A stretch of DNA of 64,000 nt from Candidatus Arsenophonus triatominarum. Its GTDB lineage: Bacteria > Pseudomonadota > Gammaproteobacteria > Enterobacterales > Enterobacteriaceae. The DNA lies in NCBI RefSeq assembly GCF_001640365.1, contig NZ_LWMI01000009.1, positions 58,381 through 122,380 of the forward strand, read 5' to 3'. The notes under the pieces are model-generated. The model was not told the DNA's origin, ran no database searches, and worked only from the letters and a program-made list of their open reading frames with translations. Shown piece after piece: positions 9,821 to 20,964 of the stretch. The translations under genes and the position numbers were made by a program. Every line of letters starts with the position of its first letter. The stretch's first letter is position 1.

Positions 9821-10530
9821 TATTACGGTTAACAATCCGATTTTTTCTCAGCGTAGTTACCCAAACACAACCATGAGAGCGAATTGATTTCAGATTATCC
9901 AGGCTAGAATACCAAGCATCCATCGCTACCGCTTCAGGCTTGATCCCTCTTTTTTTAGCAAGTGCGAGCATTTCGGAAAAATGCGTATTTTTTGTTTTTC
10001 CATCGGAATCTTTATCATAAATACGATAATCAATAGGAATTGATTCAACAGTTGTTAGATTTGCCAAAGTAAATTAACTAAACCTATGCCAGCAATAACA
10101 TCATGTTCATTACTTGAATATTGATAATGGACCATCTCTATTTTTTACTACGTGTTTTGGCAATCAATGTATCATCGGCAATTAGTACGCAAGGGCTTTT
10201 TTTGTTTATAGAAGGTTGAATTAATCGCTATAAGTCTTTAGGTCGAAAACATCTACTTTTTAGCCATCGGCTAACAGTGTCATGAGATAAAGGCGATGGG
10301 CTTACTTCTGATAACGCCAAACCAGAGTATCTTACACTGCTTACTCGTAAGAATGTTTTGTAGATATCTTTAATGCATGGATAAACTGACAAAATATAAA
10401 CATCCTAATTTTTTCTTGTTTTGAACTTTATACTTCTTTTTCGGAGATTGCGAAACTCGTGTAGAGTAAAAAATAGGATCTTAAATCTGGATTTTTTAGC
10501 CCACCTACCTTGGCAATAAATTTTAAGCAA

Positions 10531-10563
10531 TAAAATAACCCTTTCTTCTAGGGTTATTTTATT
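10531..10563 (-). terminator. Rho-independent terminator downstream of ompA
   Basis: A strong hairpin with stem AAAATAACCC / GGGTTATTTT and a short loop lies 30 nt beyond the ompA stop. On the minus strand it is followed by an AT-rich, T-containing tract. Confidence 0.75.
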
Positions 10564-10590
10564 TGTAAAGGAATAATTTTTAAACAGATA

Positions 10591-11658
10591 CTAGGGTTGC
10601 GGAGTTACTTCTGTAGTACCTTGGATCTCGATTTCAACTCGACGATCTGGTGCTAAGCAATTAATTAATGCAGAGCGAGGTTTTACGTTATTACAAGTAC
10701 TACCTGTTACTGGATTTTCTTCTCCGCGACCTTGTGAACTAATTGCGTTCGCTGGGATACCTTTAGAAATCAGGTAGCTCATAACTTCATGTGCGCGTTT
10801 CTGAGATAAAGGTTTGTTGTAGGATGGTGAACCAATACGGTCAGTATAGCCAAGAACCATCACACGACCTTGAATTGGGTCAAGATTCGTTAGTTCGCTA
10901 TACAACTTATCAAGTTCAGCTTTACCTGCTGGCCTCAAGGTATGTTCATTGAACTCAAATAAAACGTCAGAACGTAAAGTAAAATGTTTGTTTTCGATTG
11001 GTGCTGGAGTTGGTGCTGGAGTTGGTGCTGGTGCTGGTACAATCACAGGCGCTGCGTCTTGATTGAATCGATATGCAACACCAACGCTCAACATCCCATT
11101 ATCTGGACGAACGGATAGTGAATCTTTATCGCCAATATGACTCACCCATTGATAATCTAAACGAGTTGCCCATTCTGGGGTAAGAGCATATTCAAGCCCT
11201 AGCGCATAAACTGGAGAAACACCAGTGTCATGCTCTTTAAAGGAATCTTGACCGGATACGTTTGCTTTTGCATCAGCCCGCCATACCATACCACCGAGAC
11301 GACCATAAACATCTAATTCGTCTGTCAGTGGATAGCTTAGACGAGCGGTTAATTGAACACCCATCGATTTCAGGCTACCGTTGTTTGGCTGACCAGAATA
11401 TTTCATTCTGCCAAACCAGTCATAACCTAATTCGAAACCGAGATATTGATTATGTTGGTAACCAATATAGGCACCTGCGCCTAGTTGATCGCGCTTAGTT
11501 TTACCACTCCCAACATTTTCATCGTAAGGATGAAAGCCGGTATTTTCAAAGTGTGACCAACCTAATTTAGCACCAGTATACCAGGTATTATCTTTGGGTG
11601 CCGCCTGAGCTGCAGTTGCGAAAGCTGCCACTGCTACTGCGATAGCTATCTTTTTCAT
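10591..11658 (-). CDS. ompA: Outer membrane protein A
   Basis: A 355-residue OmpA. I chose the ATG at 11658 ([19 protein letters not shown], a signal peptide with cleavage after AQA) because GAGGCG lies just upstream; the ATG six codons earlier has no such site. The mature protein has an eight-strand barrel (about residues 20-195), a Pro-Ala linker ([10 protein letters not shown]) and an OmpA C-terminal peptidoglycan-binding domain ([24 protein letters not shown], two Cys near the end). It anchors the outer membrane to the wall and serves as surface antigen and phage receptor in relatives. The gene is intact and keeps its place between matP and sulA. Confidence 0.97.
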   Translation of the reverse strand: MKKIAIAVAVAAFATAAQAAPKDNTWYTGAKLGWSHFENTGFHPYDENVGSGKTKRDQLGAGAYIGYQHNQYLGFELGYDWFGRMKYSGQPNNGSLKSMGVQLTARLSYPLTDELDVYGRLGGMVWRADAKANVSGQDSFKEHDTGVSPVYALGLEYALTPEWATRLDYQWVSHIGDKDSLSVRPDNGMLSVGVAYRFNQDAAPVIVPAPAPTPAPTPAPIENKHFTLRSDVLFEFNEHTLRPAGKAELDKLYSELTNLDPIQGRVMVLGYTDRIGSPSYNKPLSQKRAHEVMSYLISKGIPANAISSQGRGEENPVTGSTCNNVKPRSALINCLAPDRRVEIEIQGTTEVTPQP

Positions 11659-12037
11659 TTTACGCCTCGTTATCATCCAATATAAGCATCAGCTTCTTGA
11701 GCTTTTTTATAAGCCGTATGGTTTAAAATGCTTGTTAAATTATTACGCTCTACTATCTCCGTCTCTACTCTATCTGCCTAAGGAATCATTCAAATAAAAA
11801 GTAGAATCAAAGCACTACCTTAACATTGTAAAGTCTACAACGAACTTCAAAAGTTACAAGTAGAGGAAACATTAATCTCATTAACTTTTTAAAAGGCAAT
11901 CGGTGAATTATAGATATAATTTATAACTATATTGCCATGGTTAAAGAATTAACCAAATGATTTATATTATTTTTTTTTGTTTTTGTCTATTGTGGTTTAC
12001 AATTCACAAAATAGATTGGGAATAATCCTAATCTAGG
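11659..12037 (-). promoter_or_regulatory. ompA upstream and leader region
   Basis: About 380 bp between sulA and ompA with no reading frame I believe. In enterobacteria this space holds the ompA promoter and the long stabilising 5' leader targeted by sRNAs. I could not pick a certain promoter. Confidence 0.4.
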
Positions 12038-12557
12038 CTAGTGATAATAATTAGAATGAATTTTTAGCTGATTAGGATGTCTGCGGGCACAATTTATATT
12101 TTCAGGCTGCATAACAAAGCCAATACTGTTTCCTATCTGTGCTGCATGCTCTAAATGTTGTAAACATGATGGTGATAAAGTCGGTAACCAGCCTAAGATA
12201 AATACTACAATTGCCGCTAGATAATGCTTTTATCATAGCAATGACGCTCATTTCTGGGCTTAGTGAATTTATTTGTACTGTTTTATTTAATGGTAGCTCT
12301 GAATTAATCAACCAACTACGGCTTAATTTTCGGTTAGGATTTAGCCATAATAGCCAACGAGATTCATCGCTAAGCCGGTGTAATAATGATGTCAGAAGTA
12401 CTTCAACCATAGGATTATTTTCATTATATACCCATTCATTAACTGCGCTGTTTGAATAAACTGGCGCATTTCTATAATTTGGTAATAGTAAATTTTGGAC
12501 ATTACTAGGTTGATACTACTCTGTTTTTATTGGGTAATTCCATGTGTTGGTATTCAT
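12038..12557 (-). pseudogene. sulA: Cell division inhibitor SulA, inactivated
   Basis: Reading from the ATG at 12557 gives MNTNTWNYPIKTE and then a TAG stop. Downstream the frame resumes with SRWLLWLNPNRKLSRSWL and NSLSPEMSVIAMIKALSSGN, closely matching SulA. A frameshift near 12195 moves the conserved end GWLPTLSP...GNSIGFVMQPEN into another frame, ending at the TAG at 12038. SulA blocks FtsZ during the SOS response. Two independent lesions show loss of function, yet the LexA box upstream is intact, so decay looks recent. Position next to ompA matches E. coli. Confidence 0.92.
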
Positions 12558-12575
12558 ATTGACCTCAGCTAATTA

Positions 12576-12591
12576 CTGTTCGCATATACAG
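12576..12591 (-). promoter_or_regulatory. LexA box upstream of the sulA pseudogene
   Basis: CTGTTCGCATATACAG fits the LexA core CTGT-N8-ACAG exactly and lies 19 nt upstream of the old sulA ATG, where SOS control is expected. Confidence 0.85.
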
Positions 12592-12650
12592 CATTTGTAT
12601 ATTCATATAATATATAGCTAGGCGACTTAATTTTGATTACAAGGTGTGTT

Positions 12651-13016
12651 ATGAGTTATACAATTGATTTTCGACGTAAAGTAATATCTGTAAGGAAAGC
12701 CGAAGGTTTAACAATTCGAGAAACTGCGAAACAATTCCGTATTGGAAAAGCGTCTTTAGTACGTTGGCTTAAACGACCAGAGCCAAAAAATTCAACGCCA
12801 CGTAAGAGGAAGCTCGATAAAAATGCTTTAGCAAAAGATGTGGAACAGTATCCAGATGCTTACCAAAAGGAACGGGCAGAGCGATTCGGTGTTTGTAAAA
12901 AGACTATTTGGCAATCCCTTAAAAAGCTGGGATTAACCTATAAAAAAAACTCTATTCCATCCAAAAACCAACGAAAGCGACAGGCTGGCACATCAGCAAA
13001 AAAGACAACAGTATGA
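12651..13016 (+). CDS. IS630 transposase, first half (HTH part)
   Basis: Starts at MSYTIDFRRK and ends TTV-stop in GTATGA. The stop overlaps the ATG of the second half (ATGA). With 9 A after this ATG, the downstream frame is -1 relative to this one, which allows reinitiation or -1 slippage on the A tract. Confidence 0.8.
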   Translation: MSYTIDFRRKVISVRKAEGLTIRETAKQFRIGKASLVRWLKRPEPKNSTPRKRKLDKNALAKDVEQYPDAYQKERAERFGVCKKTIWQSLKKLGLTYKKNSIPSKNQRKRQAGTSAKKTTV

Positions 13017-13474
13017 AAAAAAAAGATAAATCTGTTGTTTTTATTGATGAAAGTGGTTTTTCACATGACACTCCACGAACTCACGGCTATTCCCCAAAAG
13101 GTCACCGTTGTTTTGGCCTGAAAAACTGGGGTGCTAAGGGAAGAACAAATGTTATTGGCGCTTTATTGGGAACAACCCTTTTTGCTATCGGATTATTTGA
13201 TTGCAATATTAATCGTGATGTTTTTTATGTTTGGATCACAAAAATATTGCTCCCAGAACTTCCTGAAAATTCTGTTATTTTTATGGACAACGCTAGCTTT
13301 CACAAAGGTAAGAATATTGAACAGGCAATTATAAACGCAGGACACCAGATAGAATATTTGCCTGTGTATTCACCAGATTTAAATCCTATAGAACATAAAT
13401 GGTCTCAAGCTAAACGTAAAAAGATGGAAACAGGATGCACTATCGATGACCTGTTTTTAATACATATGCTGTAA
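13013..13474 (+). CDS. IS630 transposase, second half (DDE part)
   Basis: A 153-residue catalytic half with FIDESGF, VIFMDNASFHKG and SPDLNPIEHKW. Its ATG overlaps the stop of the first half. Whether it acts alone or only as a fusion product cannot be told from sequence. Confidence 0.8.
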   Translation: MKKKDKSVVFIDESGFSHDTPRTHGYSPKGHRCFGLKNWGAKGRTNVIGALLGTTLFAIGLFDCNINRDVFYVWITKILLPELPENSVIFMDNASFHKGKNIEQAIINAGHQIEYLPVYSPDLNPIEHKWSQAKRKKMETGCTIDDLFLIHML

Positions 13475-13496
13475 TCAAAATTAAGTCGCCTAGCTA

Positions 13497-13918
13497 TATC
13501 AAGCCGATTTTACAAAGCGCTTCGCAAAAAATTAACTTTTCTGCTTAATTGAACATTTAATCGTTGCAGTTTGGATAAGATTGCGTATTTTTTATTCTAC
13601 CTGTTAAGTAGAACATTTTTATTAACTATTAATGATTTAAGTGGATATATGCTACAGTTTATTTATTATAAATATTGAATATAAAGGGTAACTGTTATGT
13701 TTTGTAATTGGTAAGATATTTATTTAGCTATATTTAATATTTAAACGATGCTTAAGGTTTTATTCGTCGCCTTTTGTATACGCGGTTTTGCAATGATCTA
13801 GGGGGTTTTTAAAATGGGTGAAATAACTTAATAAATTTTCTTACTATTTTAACTGATTAAAATATGGAGAAGTATAAAAATATTAGATTTGTGAGCATTC
13901 ACATGGAGAGTGGCAATT
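13497..13918. other. Intergenic region upstream of sxy
   Basis: About 420 AT-rich bp with no convincing gene. In relatives the sxy leader carries a CRP site and an RNA hairpin; I do not recognise either here with confidence. Confidence 0.4.
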
Positions 13919-14518
13919 ATGCTTTTATTTGATTCTCGTTTTTCTTGTTTGCAAAGCCTAATGGAAAATTATGGCCATATAAAGAAAAAACCGCATTTTG
14001 GGGGTTATTGTATTCTAGTCAATCATGTCATTATTGGGCAGGTATTGGATGGTGAGTTTTATTTGCGAGGTTGTTTATTTGCTGAACTTCAATTTGAAGT
14101 GTTTGGATTGCAAAAACTGATTTATACCAAGAAAGGCGTTCCTCTTATATTAAAGTATTTTTTTATCAATGAAATGCTTTGGAATGATAATTTACTTTTA
14201 TGTTATTACATTGATATCGCTTATAAAGCAGCCGTGGAAGAGTTATCTCAGAAACAGCATTCACATATCAGGATCAAAGACTTACCTAATATGAATGTGT
14301 CGATAGAAAGGGCATTAGGTAAAGTAGGAATTAGCGATGTAGACTATTTAAAAATGTTAGGTGCTAAAGTTTGTTATTTAAAATTAAGGCAGAAGAAAGT
14401 CAATCGGAGTATTAAATTACTATTTGAATTAGCTGGGGCTATTGAAGGCTATCATATCGCAGTACTTCCTGAGTCAATAAAAATTGAATTAATTACTTGG
14501 TACAATAGCCTAACGTAA
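13919..14518 (+). CDS. sxy: Competence regulator Sxy/TfoX
   Basis: A 199-residue Sxy homologue, intact. The N-terminal TfoX domain (FGGYCILVNHVIIGQVLDGEFYLR) and C-terminal TfoX domain (KDLPNMNVSIERALGKVGI, then LGAKVCYLKLRQKK) are both present. Sxy acts with CRP at CRP-S promoters of DNA-uptake genes. I prefer the ATG at 13919, eight bases after GGAGAG, to the in-frame GTG at 13910. It keeps its E. coli position between sulA and yccS. Survival of sxy beside dead sulA and yccS is notable. Confidence 0.88.
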   Translation: MLLFDSRFSCLQSLMENYGHIKKKPHFGGYCILVNHVIIGQVLDGEFYLRGCLFAELQFEVFGLQKLIYTKKGVPLILKYFFINEMLWNDNLLLCYYIDIAYKAAVEELSQKQHSHIRIKDLPNMNVSIERALGKVGISDVDYLKMLGAKVCYLKLRQKKVNRSIKLLFELAGAIEGYHIAVLPESIKIELITWYNSLT

Positions 14519-15270
14519 AGAAATACATCAAGAAAATGGGTAGTGTTCAAAAATCTGTGTCATATCTTAAACTCAAAAAAAAGAGGTATGACAATATGAG
14601 AAATCAATCAGTTAATTTTGATGAAGCGTTGAAGCAGTTACAATCAGGTAAAAATTTACTCGGTACGGATGGAATACTCACACCACTCATAAAACAGCTG
14701 ACCGAAGCTGCCTTGCAGGCAGAAATAGAACACTACCTATCGACAAGGTCAATCGATACGCGTAAAAATGGCTATATTCGAAAAACGGTTAAATCGACAT
14801 CAGGTCAATTTGAACTGAAAACGCCCAGAGACAGGTCAGGTGCTTTTTAGCCTCAGCTCATTTAAGAAAAATCAGACAAAATTATCAGAGGATATTGATA
14901 ACAAAATCCTATCGTTATTTGCATTAGGCATGAGTTATCGTGATATTCAAAAACATGTTGCAGAATTATATGGACTGGAAATATCAGATGGAGCTATTAC
15001 GCATATTACTGATAAATTACTCCCTGAATTAAAAGCCTGGCAACAACACCCTCTGGAGGCGCTCTATCCTTTTGTCTGGCTCGATGCCATTCATTACAAG
15101 ATAAAACATGATGGTCACTATATCAATAAGGCAATCTACACAGTACTTGGACTAACCACCGATGGGCATAAGGAATTGTTAGGACTCTATATGTCTGAAA
15201 CAGAAGGAGCACATCATTGGCTGAGCGTTCTGACTGACTTACATAACCGTGGTATACAAGATATTTTAAT

Positions 15271-16267
<997 letters not shown>

Positions 16268-16803
16268 AAGGGTTTCCAGAAGCGATAGCCAGTATTTTCC
16301 CGCAGACAGTCAGCTATGCGTAGTTCATCAAATTCGCAATAGCTTACGTTATATTGCCAGTAAAGACCAAAAAGCCTTTATGGCTGATTTAAAGCCGGTT
16401 TATCGTGCAGATACTAAAGCGGCTGCTGAGCTTACCCTTGATGAACTGGAAACGAATGGGGTGAAAAATACCCGATAGTGCTAGAATCCTGGCGAAGTAA
16501 ATGGGAGTTGCTCAGTGCTTATTTTCGATACCCTAAAGCCATTAGAAAACCCATTTATACGACCAATGCAGTAGAGGCGGTTCATCGGCAGTTTAGGATA
16601 TTAACTAAAACCAAAGGGGCTTTTCCTAATGAAAACAGCTTATTAAAATTACTCTATATTGGCATCAATCAGGTATCCAACAAATGGACTATGCCGATTA
16701 GTAACTGGGCGTTAACCATTGCTCAATTGTCCATCTATTTTAAAGGGCGCCTAGATGGTATAATTAAAATATAAAATCCCCTGACACAGAATTATGAACA
16801 CCC

Positions 16804-17009
16804 TCGTTATTCAGCAAAATTTCATGCATTTTTGGCTCGAAGTCTTTACAAAAATCATCCATCAAGCAATAAAGTTCAGTAAGATTTTCCATCATTGTTT
16901 AACAATGCTCTACTCTTTAACCAGATTGTTAGAGTATTTTAACGAAATATGCGCATTCAACTATTTGAATAGCAAGACTTTCACTTTATTTCTTATCCCG
17001 AACTCAGGT
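16804..17009 (-). mobile_element. IS982 remnant (one end only)
   Basis: Matches the 6400-6597 part of IS982 copy 1, including the terminal CTTATCCCGAACTCAGGT. The rest of the element is gone; an IS256 abuts it on the left and yccS on the right. Confidence 0.85.
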
Positions 17010-17010
17010 T

Positions 17011-17704
17011 ATTATTAGTGGCGTTCTTTTCTTTACATTCCGCAATAGTCAATGTGCCCAAGCCACCTTATTTATTACTCTGCTGGTTTTACTTAGTTTT
17101 AACTTATTGGGTGAGGGGTTCAAAGTTATGCTTCCCCGAGTAACTAATACAATCATTGGTTGTAGCATTGCTTGGATTGCAGTAAATTATATTTGGCCTG
17201 ATTGGAAATTTCGACAACTACGCAACAAACATTAAACAGTAATTGCCGTTATCTTGCCGCTATTTTATTTCAATATCATCAAGGTAGAAATAACAGTGTC
17301 GATTATCGTATTGCCCGTCGCGATGCCCACATTAATGACGCAGAACTGGTTTCTGTGCTATCTGATATGCTTGCCAGAACTAAAACTAATAATATCTCCC
17401 CAGAAAGATTTTTAGATTACTCTGCATTAATCACAGCATGTTGAGTTATATTTCCGCCTTGGGAGCACATCGCGAACAACTTAATAATCAAACTATTTTA
17501 TCTATTCTTGATAGTACAATCGCCTATATTGAGTCGGCGTTATTGAATAACCAAGCAGTCAAAGAGTTAGACACCCCATTGATTCAACGTTTCCAAACCA
17601 TACAATTAGGAGAAAATAACAAAGAACAACTCATTGTTGAGCAATTATTATTGATTAACCTGTTGCCAGAAATCACCTCTCTGATTGTTTTTATTAACCA
17701 ATAA
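17011..17704 (+). pseudogene. yccS: YccS C-terminal remnant
   Basis: Three fragments in different frames match the C-terminal third of YccS (FUSC-type inner-membrane protein): GEGFKVMLPRVTNTIIGCSI and WPDWKFRQL, then NCRYLAAILFQYHQGRNNS and YRIARRDAHINDAELVSVLS, then SYISALGAHREQLNNQTIL. The N-terminal two thirds are deleted up to the IS982 remnant. Synteny (sxy-yccS) supports the call. Confidence 0.87.
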
Positions 17705-17775
17705 GAGCCAGACTAAAATAGTTATAATTAGTAAATTTTATTAAATATAAAACTGGCCATAAAATCATTTTCTGA

Positions 17776-17922
17776 GGGTGTTCATAATTCTGTGTCAGGG
17801 GATTTTATATTTTGATTATACCATTTAGGCGCCCTTTAAAATAGATGGACAATTGAGCAATGGTTAACGCCCAGTTACTAATCGGCATAGTCCATTTGTT
17901 GGATACCTGATTGATGCCAATA
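17776..17922 (-). mobile_element. IS256 remnant (terminal 147 bp)
   Basis: Carries the GGGTGTTCATAATTCTGTGT end and the last codons of the transposase, then is cut by an IS630. No IS256 sequence continues beyond the IS630, so a deletion followed or accompanied that insertion. Confidence 0.85.
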
Positions 17923-17944
17923 TAGCTAGGCGACTTAATTTTGA

Positions 17945-18406
17945 TTACAGCATATGTATTAAAAACAGGTCATCGATAGTGCATCCTGTTTCCATCTTTT
18001 TACGTTTAGCTTGAGACCATTTATGTTCTATAGGATTTAAATCTGGTGAATACACAGGCAAATATTCTATCTGGTGTCCTGCGTTTATAATTGCCTGTTC
18101 AATATTCTTACCTTTGTGAAAGCTAGCGTTGTCCATAAAAATAACAGAATTTTCAGGAAGTTCTGGGAGCAATATTTTTGTGATCCAAACATAAAAAACA
18201 TCACGATTAATATTGCAATCAAATAATCCGATAGCAAAAAGGGTTGTTCCCAATAAAGCGCCAATAACATTTGTTCTTCCCTTAGCACCCCAGTTTTTCA
18301 GGCCAAAACAACGGTGACCTTTTGGGGAATAGCCGTGAGTTCGTGGAGTGTCATGTGAAAAACCACTTTCATCAATAAAAACAACAGATTTATCTTTTTT
18401 TTTCAT
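17945..18406 (-). CDS. IS630 transposase, second half (DDE part)
   Basis: Same catalytic half as at 13013-13474, 153 residues, starting at an ATG that overlaps the stop of the first half. Confidence 0.78.
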   Translation of the reverse strand: MKKKDKSVVFIDESGFSHDTPRTHGYSPKGHRCFGLKNWGAKGRTNVIGALLGTTLFAIGLFDCNINRDVFYVWITKILLPELPENSVIFMDNASFHKGKNIEQAIINAGHQIEYLPVYSPDLNPIEHKWSQAKRKKMETGCTIDDLFLIHML

Positions 18407-18768
18407 ACTGTTGTCTTTTTTGCTGATGTGCCAGCCTGTCGCTTTCGTTGGTTTTTGGATGGAATAGAGTTTTTTTTATAGGTTAATCCCAGCTTTTTAA
18501 GGGATTGCCAAATAGTCTTTTTACAAACACCGAATCGCTCTGCCCGTTCCTTTTGGTAAGCATCTGGATACTTTTCCACATCTTTTGCTAAAGCATTTTT
18601 ATCGAGCTTCCTCTTACGTGGCGTTGAATTTTTTGGCTCTGGTCGTTTAAGCCAACGTACTAAAGACGCTTTTCCAATACGGAATTGTTTCGCAGTTTCT
18701 CGAATTGTTAAACCTTCGGCTTTCCTTACAGATATTACTTTACGTCGAAAATCAATTGTATAACTCAT
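18403..18768 (-). CDS. IS630 transposase, first half (HTH part)
   Basis: Identical in layout to 12651-13016, with one substitution seen (KDVEKYPD where other copies have KDVEQYPD). Confidence 0.78.
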   Translation of the reverse strand: MSYTIDFRRKVISVRKAEGLTIRETAKQFRIGKASLVRWLKRPEPKNSTPRKRKLDKNALAKDVEKYPDAYQKERAERFGVCKKTIWQSLKKLGLTYKKNSIPSKNQRKRQAGTSAKKTTV

Positions 18769-18895
18769 AACACACCTTGTAATCAAAATTAAGTCGCCTA
18801 GCTATAACTCAACAAATTCGATAAGTGTAGTAGCACTTTATTGCGATTTATATCATAGTTTAGTAATTATTTTTTTAATTATGGAGTTGTTGCAA

Positions 18896-19498
18896 ATGGA
18901 TGATCAGAAACTGACACGAGTTTCGCACCAATAAAAAAACGCTCTATTTTTAAGTTTAATTCAGCATAATATATAAATAGACAAAATCTTATAAATTAAA
19001 AGCAACTTATTGTAATTTAAACAAATTTATACGTTTTAGTAACTTGCAAATTAACCATTGCTTTTAAGCCATCTCTGGAATTTTATATGCCTGTGCGAAA
19101 CTCGTGACTGACAGATATCTTAGCTAAAGTAAAATTAATAGCATTAGTTGGCGCCAGTGATAAAGCTGACCGCTCAAGTTATAAGGTGATGAAATACCTT
19201 ATAAATCAAGGATATAATGTGACCCCCGTCAGTCCAAAATTAGCTGGCAAAGAATTACTCGGTCAAAAAGTTTATGCCCATTTAGTTGATATTCTATATC
19301 CAATTGATATGGTTGATGTTTTTAGAAATTCAGCCGCTGCCTTTGAAGTTGCCGAACAGGCAATAGAAATCAATGCAAAAGTAATTTGGCTACAATTATT
19401 AATGAAGAAGCTAAAAAATAGCTGAGAGAGCAGGATTAGCGGTGGTGATGAACGCTTGCCCTAAAATAGAGATACCTCGCTTAGGCTTAGAGAAATAG
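18896..19498 (+). pseudogene. yccU: YccU (CoA-binding protein), inactivated by a MITE and frameshifts
   Basis: Removing the 192-bp MITE and one copy of ACTGA joins MDDQKL to TDILAKVKLIALVGAS, the normal start of this family (Rossmann-like CoA-binding fold). The frame continues as SYKVMKYLINQGYNVTPVSP and IDMVDVFRNSAAAFEVAEQA. Small deletions follow near WLQL (about 19397) and at AAAAAATAGCTG (19416-19427), shifting the end GLAVVMNACPKIEIPRLGLE out of frame. Synteny upstream of hspQ agrees. Confidence 0.88.
18915..19106. repeat. MITE with IS701-like ends, copy 1 (in yccU)
   Basis: A 192-bp element with CACGAGTTTCGCAC at one end and its complement at the other. The 5-bp direct repeat ACTGA lies at 18910-18914 and 19107-19111. 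It has no coding capacity. It inserted after codon 6 of yccU. Confidence 0.92.
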
Positions 19499-19549
19499 AT
19501 CAAGGAAGATGATAGACTAACCATCTCCATTGATTGTATTTAAAATTAG

Positions 19550-19870
19550 TTAATTACGTAATTGCGGAGCTCTGAGTTGAGTTTTAATTGATTCCGATAG
19601 CTCATCTAACGATGATTGTTCTGGGTGCTCATCAGAAGTTTCATAAGTAATCTGGGCTTCAGCCAGATAAGTGTGAATAGGTTCACCATTATCATCTTCC
19701 ATAACGACATGGTACCAGGGAGCTGAGCGTAGAGCTGCATTAGCTGCAATATCGTCATCCTGTGGTTTATCCAGAGAGTATTCGGCGTCAACATCGACGA
19801 TTACTCCAAGATAACCCAGGAGTTTGTGCCTTACTTGTTGCCCAATACTAAATTTACTGGTAGTCATCAT
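19550..19870 (-). CDS. hspQ: Heat shock protein HspQ
   Basis: A 106-residue HspQ, full length, with the family core [40 protein letters not shown] and the end [10 protein letters not shown]. It binds hemimethylated DNA in vitro and acts as a specificity factor for Lon. A strong AGGAGG precedes two adjacent ATG codons; the second (19867) is equally likely. rlmI, which lies next to it in E. coli, is absent. Confidence 0.94.
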   Translation of the reverse strand: MMTTSKFSIGQQVRHKLLGYLGVIVDVDAEYSLDKPQDDDIAANAALRSAPWYHVVMEDDNGEPIHTYLAEAQITYETSDEHPEQSSLDELSESIKTQLRAPQLRN

Positions 19871-20072
19871 AGCTACCTCCTAGAAGCCTTGCATATTCTA
19901 TAGGTAATGATATGTGGGTAATAATATAAATTTCAAGCAGGTCACTCTGTTACGCTAGTTTCTTAATAACTCTAATCCATGTAGATTAAAAATCTTTATA
20001 CTATGAGAGTATCTGTTGTTTACACAAAAAACAATATGTTGAAGTTATTATTTATTATAAGAGAGCACTAAA

Positions 20073-20360
20073 ATGCGAAAGATAGGTAGAAATTACTATA
20101 TATATGGGCGAGTTCAGGGTGTAGGGTTTCGTTATCATACCTTGCATTGGGGGAAAGAACATGGACTATATGGTTATGTTTATAATCGTTATGATGGTAG
20201 TGTCAACATAAAAGCTTTCGGTACACTACAGCAAATTCAGCAGCTAGAGGATTGGCTAAAAGCTGGTGGGCCAGTGGGTGCTAAAATTGAATATTATAAA
20301 AGTGAAGAGTGCCATGTTGAAAAAGAGGTAGTAGATTTTCATATTCGACACTCGCTGTGA
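20073..20360 (+). CDS. yccX: Acylphosphatase YccX
   Basis: A 95-residue acylphosphatase. The signature GRVQGVGFRYHT holds the phosphate-binding Arg, and YNRYDGSVNI holds the catalytic Asn region. It hydrolyses carboxyl-phosphate bonds. It is preceded by GAGAGCA and converges on tusE, which ends 4 nt after its stop. Confidence 0.95.
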   Translation: MRKIGRNYYIYGRVQGVGFRYHTLHWGKEHGLYGYVYNRYDGSVNIKAFGTLQQIQQLEDWLKAGGPVGAKIEYYKSEECHVEKEVVDFHIRHSL

Positions 20361-20364
20361 TAAC

Positions 20365-20694
20365 TCAAATACATTTTACTGGCTTAGGTAAACCTGCAAG
20401 TTTTGTTGCTTGCTTCGCTGGTCCTTTTGGAAAAAGGCGATAAAGATAGCGGCTATTACCAATATCCTCACCATATTTTTTAGCAATTGCCTTTACTAAC
20501 ATACGAATAGACGGCGAGGTATTGAATTCTAGATAAAATTCACGAATGAAGCGAATAATTTCCCAGTGTTGCTCTGTTAATGTAATATTCTCTTGTTTGG
20601 CTAGTAGATATACCATGGATTCACACCATTCTTGGCTATTTTTAAGGTAACCATCGGCATCAGTGTTAATTTCACGGCCTTCAAATATAAACAT
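20365..20694 (-). CDS. tusE: Sulfur relay protein TusE
   Basis: A 109-residue DsrC/TusE family protein. The C-terminus [11 protein letters not shown] has the penultimate Cys that receives sulfur from TusD for 2-thiouridine synthesis by MnmA. Length and motif [15 protein letters not shown] are typical. It lies between yccX and tRNA-Ser as in E. coli, except that yccA is missing. Confidence 0.95.
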   Translation of the reverse strand: MFIFEGREINTDADGYLKNSQEWCESMVYLLAKQENITLTEQHWEIIRFIREFYLEFNTSPSIRMLVKAIAKKYGEDIGNSRYLYRLFPKGPAKQATKLAGLPKPVKCI

Positions 20695-20876
20695 ATAATA
20701 TTTCTAAGCTTAAAAAAATGTATGGTTAATTTAACAAAATTGAACTCTTTACCCAAGTATATTAGTAAAATGCCGATAAATTAAGCGAATAATCACTTAA
20801 TAGCATAAATATATAGCGATTAAATTATATAAAGCTTTACAACCATCCAAGCTGTGTTTATAGTTCTTGACATTGT

Positions 20877-20964
20877 GGAGGGGTGGCCGAGCGGCTGAAG
20901 GCAGCGGTCTTGAAAACCGCCGATGGGAAACCATCCGAGAGTTCGAATCTCTCCTCCTCCGCCA
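20877..20964 (+). tRNA. serT: tRNA-Ser (anticodon TGA)
   Basis: An 88-nt class II tRNA with acceptor GGAGGGG / CTCCTCC, D-loop GGCCGAGCGGCTGAAGGC, anticodon loop CTTGAAA, a variable arm, TTCGAAT and an encoded CCA. The anticodon TGA reads UCA. Its place beside tusE matches serT. Confidence 0.97.

Larger units (their letters stand above)
7496..10461 (-). mobile_element. IS701-like element A, interrupted by IS256 and IS630
   Basis: The ends CACAAGTTTCGCAC (7496) and TGCGAAACTCGTG (to 10461) are inverted repeats, and TAGAG is duplicated at 7491-7495 and 10462-10466. The disrupted transposase runs on the minus strand and matches copy B at 21 kb. An IS256 copy (7656-8673) splits the C-terminal region and an IS630 (8941-9820) lies in the middle. 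Removing the IS630 with one TA restores the continuous sequence seen in copy B. The family is assigned from the motifs YRIYDKDSDGK and the VYHREIKQ region. Confidence 0.85.
12615..13496 (+). mobile_element. IS630-family element, copy 2
   Basis: Full-length 882-bp copy with intact ends and TA on each side, inserted upstream of the sulA remnant and separating it from sxy. It carries the 9-A version of the internal A tract. Confidence 0.92.
17923..18804 (-). mobile_element. IS630-family element, copy 3
   Basis: An 882-bp copy with both ends and flanking TA. It is inserted in the IS256 remnant on one side and borders the yccU region on the other. This marks the site where yccF, helD, mgsA and yccT should lie in E. 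coli order. It has 9 A in the internal tract. Confidence 0.92.

Noticed and set aside
13131..13334. A repeated 67-residue frame overlapping each IS630 catalytic half
   Set aside because: It is a shadow of the DDE frame and recurs only because the IS recurs.
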